In this document: positions 9,707 through 18,077 of the stretch, one piece after another
Layout of the letters: each line of letters starts with the position of its first letter
Position numbering within the stretch: the stretch's first letter is position 1
Assembly: GCF_004330295.1 (NCBI RefSeq)
Contig: NZ_SJOJ01000015.1
Coordinates: 62,001-126,000, forward strand
DNA length: 64,000 bases
Origin: Rahnella victoriana
Lineage (GTDB): Bacteria; Pseudomonadota; Gammaproteobacteria; Enterobacterales; Enterobacteriaceae
Direction of reading: 5' to 3'
The notes under the pieces: generated by a model
Database searches by the model: none
What the model saw: the letters and a program-made list of their open reading frames with translations, nothing else
What the model was told of the DNA's origin: nothing
Position numbers and translations under genes: made by a program

Positions 9707-10275
9707 GACGGCTGATTCGCCGGATGGCAGAAGCAATAAGACTGATGATCGTTCACCAGCCCTGCGGCCTGCATAAAGGCATAACAAATCGTCGAGCCGA
9801 TAAATTTAAACCCTTTCTTCTTCAGCGCCTTCGACATGGCATCGGACACCGCAGTGGTCGCCGGAACGCCTTCCGGGCCGAGCGGAGTATTGATGACCGG
9901 TTGATGCCCGACAAAGCTCCAGATGAATTCTGCAAAGTCTTCGCCGCTGGCCTGCATCGCCAGATACGCCTGCGCGTTGCCGATAATGGCTTTGATTTTG
10001 CCACGGTGACGGATGATGCCCGCATCGAGCACCAGACGCTCGACATCGTCATCGGTCATTTTCGCGATGCGCACCGGGTCAAAGTGGTGGAAATTCTGGC
10101 GATAGCTGTCGCGTTTTCTCAACACGGTGATCCACGACAGACCGGCCTGCTGGCCTTCCAGGCACAACATTTCAAACAGCGTGCGGCCATCTTTGATGGG
10201 GACGCCCCATTCCTTATCGTGGTACTCGAGATAAATCGGTTCTTTCGAAACCCAGCTGCATCGGGTGGTCGCCAT
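9703..10275 (-). CDS. tag: DNA-3-methyladenine glycosylase I
   Basis: 190 residues (E. coli Tag 187). The zinc-snap ligands are present: Cys6, His19, His177 and Cys181, each offset by two from E. coli. The family signature YLEYHDKEWGVPIKDGRTLFEMLCLEGQQAGLSW is intact up to the catalytic-pocket Glu/Trp residues. Tag removes 3-methyladenine from alkylated DNA as the first step of base excision repair. Translationally coupled to yiaC. In E. coli bisC lies between yiaC and yiaD; here it is absent. Confidence 0.97.
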   Translation of the reverse strand: MATTRCSWVSKEPIYLEYHDKEWGVPIKDGRTLFEMLCLEGQQAGLSWITVLRKRDSYRQNFHHFDPVRIAKMTDDDVERLVLDAGIIRHRGKIKAIIGNAQAYLAMQASGEDFAEFIWSFVGHQPVINTPLGPEGVPATTAVSDAMSKALKKKGFKFIGSTICYAFMQAAGLVNDHQSYCFCHPANQPS

Positions 10276-10468
10276 GGGGTTGTCCTTGTAAACGGCTTAA
10301 CTGCGCGGGCCTCAGTGTGTGGGTTCTCGGATAACTCTGCAACGTCGCAATTTACACACCCCCGCCTTGACGCTGGTCGGATCTGAACAATATTTAAAGC
10401 CAATCATTACGCATTCCTTACGTTTAATCATAGCGTTGAAACGTCCATATTTTAGGGAAATCACATTT

Positions 10469-12475
10469 ATGGCAGGCAGAAAGAGTTCCGTTTTGCGCCT
10501 CACGAAAGGCGCTTTTGCTGTGGCGTTGTGTCTGGGGTTACAGGCTCCCGCACAGGCTTTTGATCAGCTTTATGTTTTCGGCGACAGCCTGAGTGACACC
10601 GGCAATATTGGCCGCTGGACGTTCGACAGCAGTTCGCATCAGCTCTATGACGAAATCCTCGCGGGCAATATCGGCACAACCTTAACCCCTTCCTCAAAAG
10701 GCGGCCTGAACTATGCCGAAGGCGGCGGCGTCGCGGTACCGGGGCTGGATTCCGACTACACCACGCAGGCGCAGGTACAAGCTTATCTGGCTTCGACCGG
10801 CGGCAAAGCCGATCCAAACGGGCTGTATATTCACTGGATTGGCGGCAATGATCTGGCGGCGGCGGCGCTGAGCCTTAACCCGATCACCGCGGTGGAAATC
10901 GCCACCAACAGCGCGACGCAGGCCGCCTCGCAGGTGAATGATTTACTGAAAGCCGGGGCAGGCACGGTCGTCGTGCCGACAGTGCCGAATATCGGCCTGA
11001 CGCCGGTGCTGATGGAAGGCGTGATCCAGGTCGGATTGTTGCCGGTGCAGCAACAGGCGCTGGAAGCGGCCTACCAGTATCTGAATGCGCAAAATACGCC
11101 GGACGCCGATGCGCGTACCGAAGCCATCCATAATGCGCTGGCGGCGGCCGCCACGGAAGGTTCAAACATCCCGCTGATTCAGGAGACCCTCGCCAAAGGG
11201 CTGGCGGCGGCGTATGACGCCCTGAAAGGCGTCGCGGGCGGCCTGACGGACACTTACAACACCACCGAAGATATCGCGCTGGCCAGAACCGGCGGCAATA
11301 TTGCGCGTGTGGACATTAACGGATTGTTCAACGAGGTGGTGGCCGATCCGGCGCTGTACGGTTTCGCCAATACCGCCGGTATCGCCTGTCCGGTCGGCAC
11401 ATCCGCCTCGGAATGTACCTCGGATCTGCCGGGCTTCGACGCCAGCAAAGCCTTCCTGTTTTCCGACCATTTCCACCCGACACCTCAGGCGCACGCGCTG
11501 ATTGCGCAATATATGCAGTCAGTACTTGATGGCCCGCTGGAAGTTTCCGCGCTGAGTCAGGGTTCGCTGGCACTGGCGCGGAATACACAAGGGTTGCTCG
11601 ACAGCCGTTACCAGCAATTGCGCACGCAGGACAACGACGCCGGAACCTTCGGCATGTTCGGGGGATATGCCGGACAAAGTTCGGACAGCAAATTCAATCC
11701 GTCACTCGGTCTGGGCGATGGCGATCTGACGTCTAACTCACTGAATATCGGTATGGATTACCAGTTTGCCGATCGCTGGATGATGGGGCTGATGCTTTCC
11801 GGATCTGATGATAAGGATGATCCGAGCGACCATTACAGCTACCGCACGCGCGGCAAAATGGCGACGGTGTTCACCGGCATCAAAATCGCCGAAAACGGCT
11901 GGATCAACGGCGATATGCACTACGGTTCGCTTAATTATGATGATATCAAACGCAGCATCACCCTCGGCCCCGCTACCCGCACCGAGCGCGGTGAAACGGA
12001 CGGTAAACAGATGGGCTGGCGCGTGACCGCAGGCTGGGATTTCCCGGTTTTACCGGTGCTGAAAACCGGGCCGGTGGCGCAGTACAGCTGGGATTACAGC
12101 AGCGTGGAAGCCTACAGTGAAAAAGGCAACAACAGCACCTCGATGCGTTTTGGTGATCAGACTTCCCATTCACAAATCGGCGCGCTGGGCTGGCGTCTGA
12201 ATGCCGAACTGGGCATCGTCAATCCGTATGCGCAGGTGACCTATGACCGTCAGTTTGGCGATAAAACTTACAGCACCACCGGCGCGATCAAATCCACCCG
12301 CACCCGCTTCAGCCGTACCACCGGCGAGCAGGACGACGACTGGGTTGATATGACCGCTGGCCTCAACGTGCAGATCACCCACAGTATTTCGGCTTTTGCT
12401 GCGATCTCGCAAACCACCGGGCTGGATTCCGGTGAACAAACCTCTTATAACGCCGGGCTGAGCGCACGGTTTTAA
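10469..12475 (+). CDS. GDSL esterase/lipase autotransporter (EstA/ApeE type)
   Basis: 668 residues from ATG at 10469; an in-frame extension to 10319 is rejected because the signal peptide starts here. Residues 1-30 form a Sec signal ending APAQA. The passenger is an SGNH hydrolase with block I FGDSLSDTGN (Ser40), block III GGND (about residue 132) and block V Asp333-x-x-His336 in SDHFHPT. Residues of about 400-668 form the autotransporter beta-barrel, ending in the aromatic GLSARF. The esterase is expected to be displayed at the outer membrane and to hydrolyse short acyl esters or lipids. It is divergent from tag, the place where E. coli has yhjY, which resembles only the barrel part. No gene symbol is certain. 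Confidence 0.9.
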   Translation: MAGRKSSVLRLTKGAFAVALCLGLQAPAQAFDQLYVFGDSLSDTGNIGRWTFDSSSHQLYDEILAGNIGTTLTPSSKGGLNYAEGGGVAVPGLDSDYTTQAQVQAYLASTGGKADPNGLYIHWIGGNDLAAAALSLNPITAVEIATNSATQAASQVNDLLKAGAGTVVVPTVPNIGLTPVLMEGVIQVGLLPVQQQALEAAYQYLNAQNTPDADARTEAIHNALAAAATEGSNIPLIQETLAKGLAAAYDALKGVAGGLTDTYNTTEDIALARTGGNIARVDINGLFNEVVADPALYGFANTAGIACPVGTSASECTSDLPGFDASKAFLFSDHFHPTPQAHALIAQYMQSVLDGPLEVSALSQGSLALARNTQGLLDSRYQQLRTQDNDAGTFGMFGGYAGQSSDSKFNPSLGLGDGDLTSNSLNIGMDYQFADRWMMGLMLSGSDDKDDPSDHYSYRTRGKMATVFTGIKIAENGWINGDMHYGSLNYDDIKRSITLGPATRTERGETDGKQMGWRVTAGWDFPVLPVLKTGPVAQYSWDYSSVEAYSEKGNNSTSMRFGDQTSHSQIGALGWRLNAELGIVNPYAQVTYDRQFGDKTYSTTGAIKSTRTRFSRTTGEQDDDWVDMTAGLNVQITHSISAFAAISQTTGLDSGEQTSYNAGLSARF

Positions 12476-12480
12476 AGGCT

Positions 12481-12501
12481 AAAGGGGCGTTCAGCCCCTT
12501 T
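12481..12501 (+). terminator. Hairpin terminator after the esterase autotransporter
   Basis: Perfect 8-bp stem AAAGGGGC / GCCCCTTT with a 5-nt loop, starting 5 bp after the stop codon. The following tract (TGTCATCAGATTTTGT) is only moderately T-rich. Confidence 0.6.
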
Positions 12502-12591
12502 GTCATCAGATTTTGTCTCCATTCTATTATCCCGTTCTGTATTTTTTGGAATGCAAACTGACTTCAATGACTCCAATCTTAGTCATTCTGG

Positions 12592-12620
12592 CTGATTATC
12601 TTCCGTTCAGCGGGTATACT
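12592..12620 (+). promoter_or_regulatory. Candidate sigma-70 promoter for glyQS
   Basis: A good -10 hexamer TATACT (12615-12620) lies 44 bp before the glyQ start, with a weak -35 (CTGATT, 12592-12597) at 17-bp spacing. Placement fits; no other evidence. Confidence 0.45.
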
Positions 12621-12663
12621 GTCGCACTCTCTTTAAACCCACTTTCTCGCGTGCGAATCCAAC

Positions 12664-13578
12664 ATGCAAAAGTTTGATACCAAGACATTTCAGGGCCTGA
12701 TCCTGACACTGCAAGATTATTGGGCGCAGCAGGGCTGCACCATTGTTCAACCGCTGGATATGGAAGTCGGCGCAGGCACCTCGCACCCGATGACCAGCCT
12801 GCGCGCACTCGGCCCTGAGCCTTTTGCGGCAGCCTATGTTCAGCCATCACGTCGTCCGACTGACGGCCGCTACGGCGAGAACCCGAACCGCCTGCAGCAC
12901 TATTATCAGTTCCAGGTGATGATCAAACCGTCACCGGAAAACATTCAGGAGCTGTACCTCGGCTCTCTGAAAGAGCTGGGCCTCGACCCGCTTATCCACG
13001 ACATTCGCTTCGTAGAAGATAACTGGGAAAACCCGACGCTCGGCGCCTGGGGCCTCGGCTGGGAAGTGTGGCTGAACGGCATGGAAGTGACGCAGTTCAC
13101 TTACTTCCAGCAGGTTGGCGGTCTGGAATGTAAACCCGTGACCGGTGAAATCACCTACGGTCTGGAACGTCTGGCGATGTACATTCAGGGCGTGGACAGC
13201 GTTTACGATCTGGTGTGGAGCAACGGTCCGCTGGGCAAAACCACCTACGGCGACGTGTTCCATCAGAACGAAGTGGAGCAATCCACCTATAACTTCGAAT
13301 ACGCCGATGTCGATTTCCTGTTCACTTGTTTTGAACAGCACGAGAAAGAAGCGCAAACCCTGCTGGCACTCGAAAAGCCACTGGCCTTGCCTGCTTACGA
13401 GCGCATCCTGAAAGCGGCCCATTGCTTCAACCTGCTCGACGCGCGTAAAGCGATTTCTGTGACTGAACGTCAGCGCTACATTCTGCGCATCCGTACCCTG
13501 ACTAAAGCGGTAGCTGAGGCGTATTACGCTTCCCGCGAAGTGCTGGGCTTCCCGATGTGCAAAAAGAACGAGAAGTGA
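12664..13578 (+). CDS. glyQ: Glycyl-tRNA synthetase alpha subunit
   Basis: 304 residues, same length as E. coli GlyQ (303). Class II aminoacyl-tRNA synthetase catalytic subunit, with the motif blocks [31 protein letters not shown] and [28 protein letters not shown]. It forms the alpha2beta2 glycyl-tRNA synthetase that charges tRNA-Gly in the cytoplasm. The stop is followed 9 bp later by glyS. ATG at 12664 gives [20 protein letters not shown], the family start. Confidence 0.98.
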   Translation: MQKFDTKTFQGLILTLQDYWAQQGCTIVQPLDMEVGAGTSHPMTSLRALGPEPFAAAYVQPSRRPTDGRYGENPNRLQHYYQFQVMIKPSPENIQELYLGSLKELGLDPLIHDIRFVEDNWENPTLGAWGLGWEVWLNGMEVTQFTYFQQVGGLECKPVTGEITYGLERLAMYIQGVDSVYDLVWSNGPLGKTTYGDVFHQNEVEQSTYNFEYADVDFLFTCFEQHEKEAQTLLALEKPLALPAYERILKAAHCFNLLDARKAISVTERQRYILRIRTLTKAVAEAYYASREVLGFPMCKKNEK

Positions 13579-13587
13579 GATAAGTCA

Positions 13588-15657
13588 ATGACTGAAAAAA
13601 CATTTCTGGTGGAAATCGGCACGGAAGAACTGCCACCGAAGGCTCTGCGCAGCCTTGCTGAATCTTTTGCAGCTAACCTGACTGCGGAGCTGGATGCGGC
13701 GAATCTGCCACACGGCGACGTAAAATGGTTTGCCGCACCGCGCCGTCTGGCGCTGAAAGTCTCCGGTCTGCATGAATCCCAGGCTGACCGCGAAGTTGAA
13801 AAACGCGGCCCGGCTGTGGCGCAGGCATTTGATGCCGAAGGCAAACCAAGCAAAGCCGCTGAAGGCTGGGCTCGCGGTTGCGGTATCACCGTCGATCAGG
13901 CCGATCGTCTGGTCACCGACAAAGGTGAATGGCTGGTTTACCGTGCGCACGTCAAAGGCGAAAGCGCGCAACAGCTGTTGCCGGCGATGATCGCCACCTC
14001 ACTGTCTAAACTGCCAATCCCTAAACTGATGCGCTGGGGCGATTCCGACGTGCAGTTCGTGCGTCCGGTTCACACTGTGACCCTGTTGTTAGGCGATGAG
14101 CTGATCCCGGCGAAAATCCTCGGTATCGAGTCTGCGCGCACTGTTCGCGGTCACCGTTTCATGGGCGAGCCTGAATTCACGATTGATAATGCCGATCAGT
14201 ATCCACAGATTCTGCTGGAACGCGGCAAAGTCATTGCGGATTACGAACAGCGTAAAGCGATTATCAAACAGGATGCCGAGAAAGCCGCGAAAGAGATTGG
14301 CGGTATCGCCGATCTGAGCGAAAGCCTGCTGGAAGAAGTCGCGTCTCTGGTCGAATGGCCGGTGGTGCTGACCGCGAAATTCGAAGAGAAATTCCTGGCG
14401 GTTCCGGCGGAAGCGCTGGTTTACACCATGAAAGGCGACCAGAAGTATTTCCCGGTGTACGACGCTGCGGGCAAACTTCTGCCGAACTTCATCTTCGTAG
14501 CCAACATCGAATCGAAAGATCCGCAGCAAATCATTTCCGGTAACGAGAAAGTGGTGCGTCCGCGTCTGGCCGATGCCGAGTTCTTCTTCAATACCGACCG
14601 TAAAAAACGTCTCGAAGATAACCTGCCGCGTCTGGAAACCGTATTGTTCCAGAAGCAGCTGGGTACACTGCGTGACAAAACCGACCGTATTCAGGCGCTG
14701 TCTGGCTGGATCGCTGAGAAAATCGGTGCCAACGTCGAGAACGCCAAACGCGCCGGTCTGCTGTCAAAATGCGACCTGATGACCAACATGGTCTTCGAGT
14801 TCACCGACACGCAGGGCGTGATGGGCATGCACTATGCGCGTCACGACGGCGAGCAGGAAGACGTCGCGGTTGCACTGAACGAACAGTATCAGCCACGCTT
14901 TGCGGGCGACGAGTTACCGGCTTCGCTGGTAGCGTGCGCGCTGGCAATCGCTGACAAGATGGACACCCTGGCCGGTATCTTCGGCATCGGTCAGCATCCG
15001 AAAGGCGATAAAGACCCGTTCGCATTGCGTCGTGCCGCGCTCGGTGTTCTGCGTATCATCGTTGAGAAAAACCTGCCGCTTGATCTGCAAACCCTGACCG
15101 AAGAAGCCGTGCGCCTGTACGGCGACAAGCTGACTAACGGCAAGGTTGTCGATGAAGTGGTTGATTTCATGCTCGGTCGTTTCCGCGCGTGGTATCAGGA
15201 AGAAGGTCACGCGGTCGATACCATTCAGGCTGTGCTGGCACGTCGTCCGACCAAACCGGCAGATTTCGATGCCCGTGTGAAAGCGGTGAGCTACTTCCGT
15301 ACGCTCGATGAAGCGGCAACGCTGGCAGCGGCCAACAAGCGCGTGTCCAACATCCTGGCGAAATCCACGGACGTTCTGCTGGATCACGTTCACGCTTCCG
15401 TACTGAAAGAGCCTGCTGAGCTGAAACTGGCGACGCATCTGGTGGTTCTGCGCGACAAACTGGAACCGCTGTTTGCCGCCGGTCAGTACAAAGAAGCGCT
15501 GGTGGAACTGGCTGCGCTGCGCGAAACCGTCGATACCTTCTTCGACACCGTCATGGTAATGGATGAGAACGAAGCGATTCGTATCAACCGCCTGACGCTG
15601 CTGTCTAAACTGCGGGAGCTGTTCCTGCAGGTGGCGGATATTTCGCTGCTTCAGTAA
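13588..15657 (+). CDS. glyS: Glycyl-tRNA synthetase beta subunit
   Basis: 689 residues, equal to E. coli GlyS. The protein begins [23 protein letters not shown], carries the HD-like segment around [40 protein letters not shown], and ends in an anticodon-binding DALR-like helical domain ([25 protein letters not shown]). It supplies tRNA recognition for the GlyQS enzyme. Encoded 9 bp after glyQ with no promoter between. Confidence 0.98.
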   Translation: MTEKTFLVEIGTEELPPKALRSLAESFAANLTAELDAANLPHGDVKWFAAPRRLALKVSGLHESQADREVEKRGPAVAQAFDAEGKPSKAAEGWARGCGITVDQADRLVTDKGEWLVYRAHVKGESAQQLLPAMIATSLSKLPIPKLMRWGDSDVQFVRPVHTVTLLLGDELIPAKILGIESARTVRGHRFMGEPEFTIDNADQYPQILLERGKVIADYEQRKAIIKQDAEKAAKEIGGIADLSESLLEEVASLVEWPVVLTAKFEEKFLAVPAEALVYTMKGDQKYFPVYDAAGKLLPNFIFVANIESKDPQQIISGNEKVVRPRLADAEFFFNTDRKKRLEDNLPRLETVLFQKQLGTLRDKTDRIQALSGWIAEKIGANVENAKRAGLLSKCDLMTNMVFEFTDTQGVMGMHYARHDGEQEDVAVALNEQYQPRFAGDELPASLVACALAIADKMDTLAGIFGIGQHPKGDKDPFALRRAALGVLRIIVEKNLPLDLQTLTEEAVRLYGDKLTNGKVVDEVVDFMLGRFRAWYQEEGHAVDTIQAVLARRPTKPADFDARVKAVSYFRTLDEAATLAAANKRVSNILAKSTDVLLDHVHASVLKEPAELKLATHLVVLRDKLEPLFAAGQYKEALVELAALRETVDTFFDTVMVMDENEAIRINRLTLLSKLRELFLQVADISLLQ

Positions 15658-15667
15658 ATTTAGCTTT

Positions 15668-15800
15668 TGCGCCCTCCCCTGCGAAGGGGAGGGTTGGGGT
15701 GGGGTATTACAGCAACATCAAAAGTTGAGGTATGCGTTGACCCTTGTTTTGTCATTAAAACCCCCTCCCGACCTCCCCCTTCGCAGGGGGAGGAGCAAGG
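15668..15800. repeat. GC-rich double-hairpin intergenic repeat, copy 1
   Basis: Two perfect 9-bp hairpins: CCCTCCCCT-GCGA-AGGGGAGGG at 15672-15693 and CCTCCCCCT-TCGC-AGGGGGAGG at 15772-15793, in opposite senses around a central spacer of about 78 bp. The spacer begins TTGGGGTGGGGTATTA and ends AAAACCCCCTCCC. Spacer and hairpins are shared with the copy at 27.3 kb, so the whole unit of about 130 bp is the repeat. It follows glyS and may also end its transcript. The gap to yiaF otherwise holds only an AT-rich likely promoter stretch near 15850-15875. Confidence 0.85.
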
Positions 15801-15940
15801 CACCTTATCGGATGCCAATTTCTACGCTTTTTTAAAAAGCGTTCTCCCCCCAATTGTTCTATTCTATAACCCGCATGGAATGCACAGCATCGGCAGGGAA
15901 CTGGCCGGTAAAAGAACATTGAAATCAGGAGTCAGGACTC

Positions 15941-16663
15941 ATGGCTGTAGGGATCAGAAGCGGTGCATTTTCTCGCTGGCTGGCGCCGTTTATCGCACTG
16001 CTGGTGGTGTTTCAGCTCACTGCATGCGGCGATAAAGAACCGGAGCAACGCAAAGCCTTTATCGATTATTTGCAAAATACCGTGATGCGCAGCGGGCAAA
16101 ATCTGCCGTCGCTGAGTGAAGATCAGAAACAACGTTTTGGTAATTACGCGAATGACTACGGCATCATTCTGTCATTCTCCCGCCAGATGAAAGGTGCCGT
16201 TGAAGGCAGCCTGGTGCCAGTGGTCAGCGCGATTGGTCAGGTGCGTACGCCGCAGGATTACATGACTCAGCGCAGCGCGTTGCAACAGGCGGCAAGCACG
16301 CTGAGCTTGCTGAATGCGCAGTTGCGTGACTCAAAAGTGAAAGCCGACACCGCGATGGCGGCATTGAAACAACCGGACGATCTGAAAGCCGTTTACGGTC
16401 AGGTGTATAACAACGTGGTGACCCAGCCTGCAAACGTGCTGACGCCGCTGGTGCCTGCACTGCAAAGCTTCACGCAGGATATCGCGTCTGTGGGTGATTT
16501 CCTGCAACAGCAGGGCACTCAGGTTGCTTTCGCCAACGGCGGCGTGCAGTTCCCGACGCAGCAACAGGCCACGCAGTACAACACCATGATGTCGAATCTG
16601 GTGGGTAAACAGCAGACATTGCTTCAGGCGCAAAAAGTGGCGCAGGGCGATTTCGGCAACTAA
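15941..16663 (+). CDS. yiaF: DUF3053 lipoprotein YiaF
   Basis: 240 residues, close to E. coli YiaF (236). A signal peptide with lipobox LTAC gives Cys29 as the lipidated residue, followed by GDKEPEQRKAFIDYLQNTVMRSG, a block nearly identical to the E. coli protein. The rest is predicted helical, with QQGTQVAFANGGVQFPTQQQATQYN near the C terminus. Function unknown; envelope lipoprotein. In E. coli it neighbours ghrB; here it follows glyS. Confidence 0.93.
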   Translation: MAVGIRSGAFSRWLAPFIALLVVFQLTACGDKEPEQRKAFIDYLQNTVMRSGQNLPSLSEDQKQRFGNYANDYGIILSFSRQMKGAVEGSLVPVVSAIGQVRTPQDYMTQRSALQQAASTLSLLNAQLRDSKVKADTAMAALKQPDDLKAVYGQVYNNVVTQPANVLTPLVPALQSFTQDIASVGDFLQQQGTQVAFANGGVQFPTQQQATQYNTMMSNLVGKQQTLLQAQKVAQGDFGN

Positions 16664-16685
16664 GCCACAATGATCTTCGCCAATG

Positions 16686-16713
16686 AGCCACGTCATCTTG
16701 TCGTGGCTTTTTT
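16686..16713 (+). terminator. Intrinsic terminator after yiaF
   Basis: Stem AGCCACG / CGTGGCT (9-nt loop) followed by TTTTTTATT, 23 bp past the yiaF stop. Confidence 0.8.
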
Positions 16714-16839
16714 ATTGCCTCTGATCCTGCCCGCCTGTTTATAAAAAATGACAATTTTTTTCCTGCAAACGTGGCTGAATTCCTCTACTTTTGAAGGCAA
16801 CTGTCCGTTTTTCCCCGTATTTCACTTTAAGGATTTTTG

Positions 16840-17634
16840 ATGAAACGTCAGACGATGACTCTGTTGGCTTCCCTGGTGCTGGCACCGACGCTGGCTTTTG
16901 CTGCCGACAGCGCAACCGCAGATTTCACCCCGGCGCAGCAGGAAGCCATTGGTAAAATTGCGGCGGATTACATGTTGCAGCACCCGGAAATTCTGGTGCA
17001 GGTCAGTCAGAAACTGCAGGCGCAGCAGGCTGATCAGCAACAACAGCAAACCCTGAGCGCAGTGCTGGCCAATACCAAAGCGCTGGTGAATGATCCGGCC
17101 ACCCCGAGCTACGGCCCGAAAGACGCCAAAGTGGCATTCGTGGAATTCTTCGATTACCAGTGCCTGTATTGCAGCCACATGGCGCCGCTGGTTGAGCAAA
17201 CCGTGAAAGCGAACCCGAACGTGCGTTTCGTCTTCAAAGAATGGCCAATCTTCGGTGATCGCTGGAAAGCATCCATCACCGCCGCAGAAACCGGCATGGC
17301 GATCTGGAAAGAGAAGGGCGCGCAGGCGTATTTCGACTATCACAACAGCATTTACCGCACTGGTCACGATGAAGGCAAGCTGACCGATGCGGATATCGCA
17401 GGTGCAGTGAAAGCCGCCAAAGCCACAGCACCAACCGACGCACAGCGTAAAGCCACGCACGAAGCCATCGCCGCAAACGACGAGCTGGCGCGTACATTGG
17501 GCTTCAGCGGCACGCCTGGTTTCGTGGTGATGCCAACCAGCGGTGCCACTGCAGAAAACACCACCGTGCTGCCGGGCGCTGTCTCCGCAGAAGAATTGCA
17601 GGCAGCCATTGTGAAGGCGCAGGGCGGGAAGTAA
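16840..17634 (+). CDS. ScsC/BcfH-like DsbA-family thiol-disulfide protein
   Basis: 264 residues from ATG at 16840, with AAGGA six bases upstream. A signal peptide ends at LAFA (about residue 21). A helical N-terminal oligomerisation region follows (IAADYMLQHPEILVQVSQKLQ, the ScsC N-terminal type, then a Q-rich linker), then a thioredoxin/DsbA domain with the active site CLYC in FFDYQCLYCSHMAP and the cis-Pro loop GFSGTPGFVV. Periplasmic ScsC/BcfH proteins are trimeric disulfide isomerases. The CLYC dipeptide differs from the common CPYC of ScsC. No scsB/scsD partner is nearby, so its electron donor is not evident. Confidence 0.85.
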   Translation: MKRQTMTLLASLVLAPTLAFAADSATADFTPAQQEAIGKIAADYMLQHPEILVQVSQKLQAQQADQQQQQTLSAVLANTKALVNDPATPSYGPKDAKVAFVEFFDYQCLYCSHMAPLVEQTVKANPNVRFVFKEWPIFGDRWKASITAAETGMAIWKEKGAQAYFDYHNSIYRTGHDEGKLTDADIAGAVKAAKATAPTDAQRKATHEAIAANDELARTLGFSGTPGFVVMPTSGATAENTTVLPGAVSAEELQAAIVKAQGGK

Positions 17635-17644
17635 TTTTTGCTTC

Positions 17645-17672
17645 AATCCGGCAGCCTGTGCTGTCGGATTTT
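17645..17672 (+). terminator. Intrinsic terminator after the ScsC-like gene
   Basis: Stem AATCCGGCAG / CTGTCGGATT (one G-T wobble, 6-nt loop) followed by TTTTCTTCTC, 10 bp after the stop codon. It marks the left edge of the AT-rich islet. Confidence 0.75.
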
Positions 17673-17727
17673 CTTCTCAGGTATAGTTTGGAAAGCACTT
17701 CTCAGTATTGAATGTAACGGCTGAAAC

Positions 17728-17745
17728 TGAGTAAATTTTTACTCA
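17728..17745. repeat. AT-rich palindrome upstream of the defence-type gene pair
   Basis: TGAGTAAA-TT-TTTACTCA, perfect 8-bp arms, about 120 bp upstream of the 59-residue ORF. A partial echo (ACTTAATTTTTACTGA) occurs near 17837. It could be an operator, or a hairpin of an upstream non-coding RNA. No function can be read from it. Confidence 0.5.
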
Positions 17746-17867
17746 CTTCGTGGGTTTTGACGTGGTAACCTTCTTTTCTTCATGGATATTCATCCAATGA
17801 AACAATCTCTGATTCTGGGGTCTGCCAGCGGAGTTTACTTAATTTTTACTGATTACATGGATAGCTT

Positions 17868-18047
17868 ATGATTGTTCAATTCGCTGATTATGCTGCGTTG
17901 AAAACGGATGAACAGCATTCCGAATTCTCAGCAGTGGAGAGCTCGGGATCAGAGCACATTATTGATCTTTCGGCCCGGCGTCAGTCTGCTGCATATAAAA
18001 AGGCCATGGCTCAGGTTTTGGAAGAAGCAGCCAAGCTAGACTGGTAA
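17868..18047 (+). CDS. Small 59-residue protein directly upstream of an AvcD-like deaminase
   Basis: The frame MIVQFADYAALKTDEQHSEF...KLDW runs 60 codons to TAA, ending 30 bp before the deaminase start. The product is acidic in its first half, with a helical basic-to-acidic C-terminal half (IIDLSARRQSAAYKKAMAQ). No family is recognised. In Vibrio cholerae, avcD is preceded by avcI, whose RNA (not a protein) acts as antitoxin; this ORF occupies the matching position. It may therefore be a real small protein, or the coding-like part of an RNA antitoxin. The ribosome site before ATG is weak (no clear AGGA), which keeps confidence moderate. Confidence 0.55.
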   Translation: MIVQFADYAALKTDEQHSEFSAVESSGSEHIIDLSARRQSAAYKKAMAQVLEEAAKLDW

Positions 18048-18077
18048 CATTCAGGCTGTCCAGTCATTGGAGTGTCT

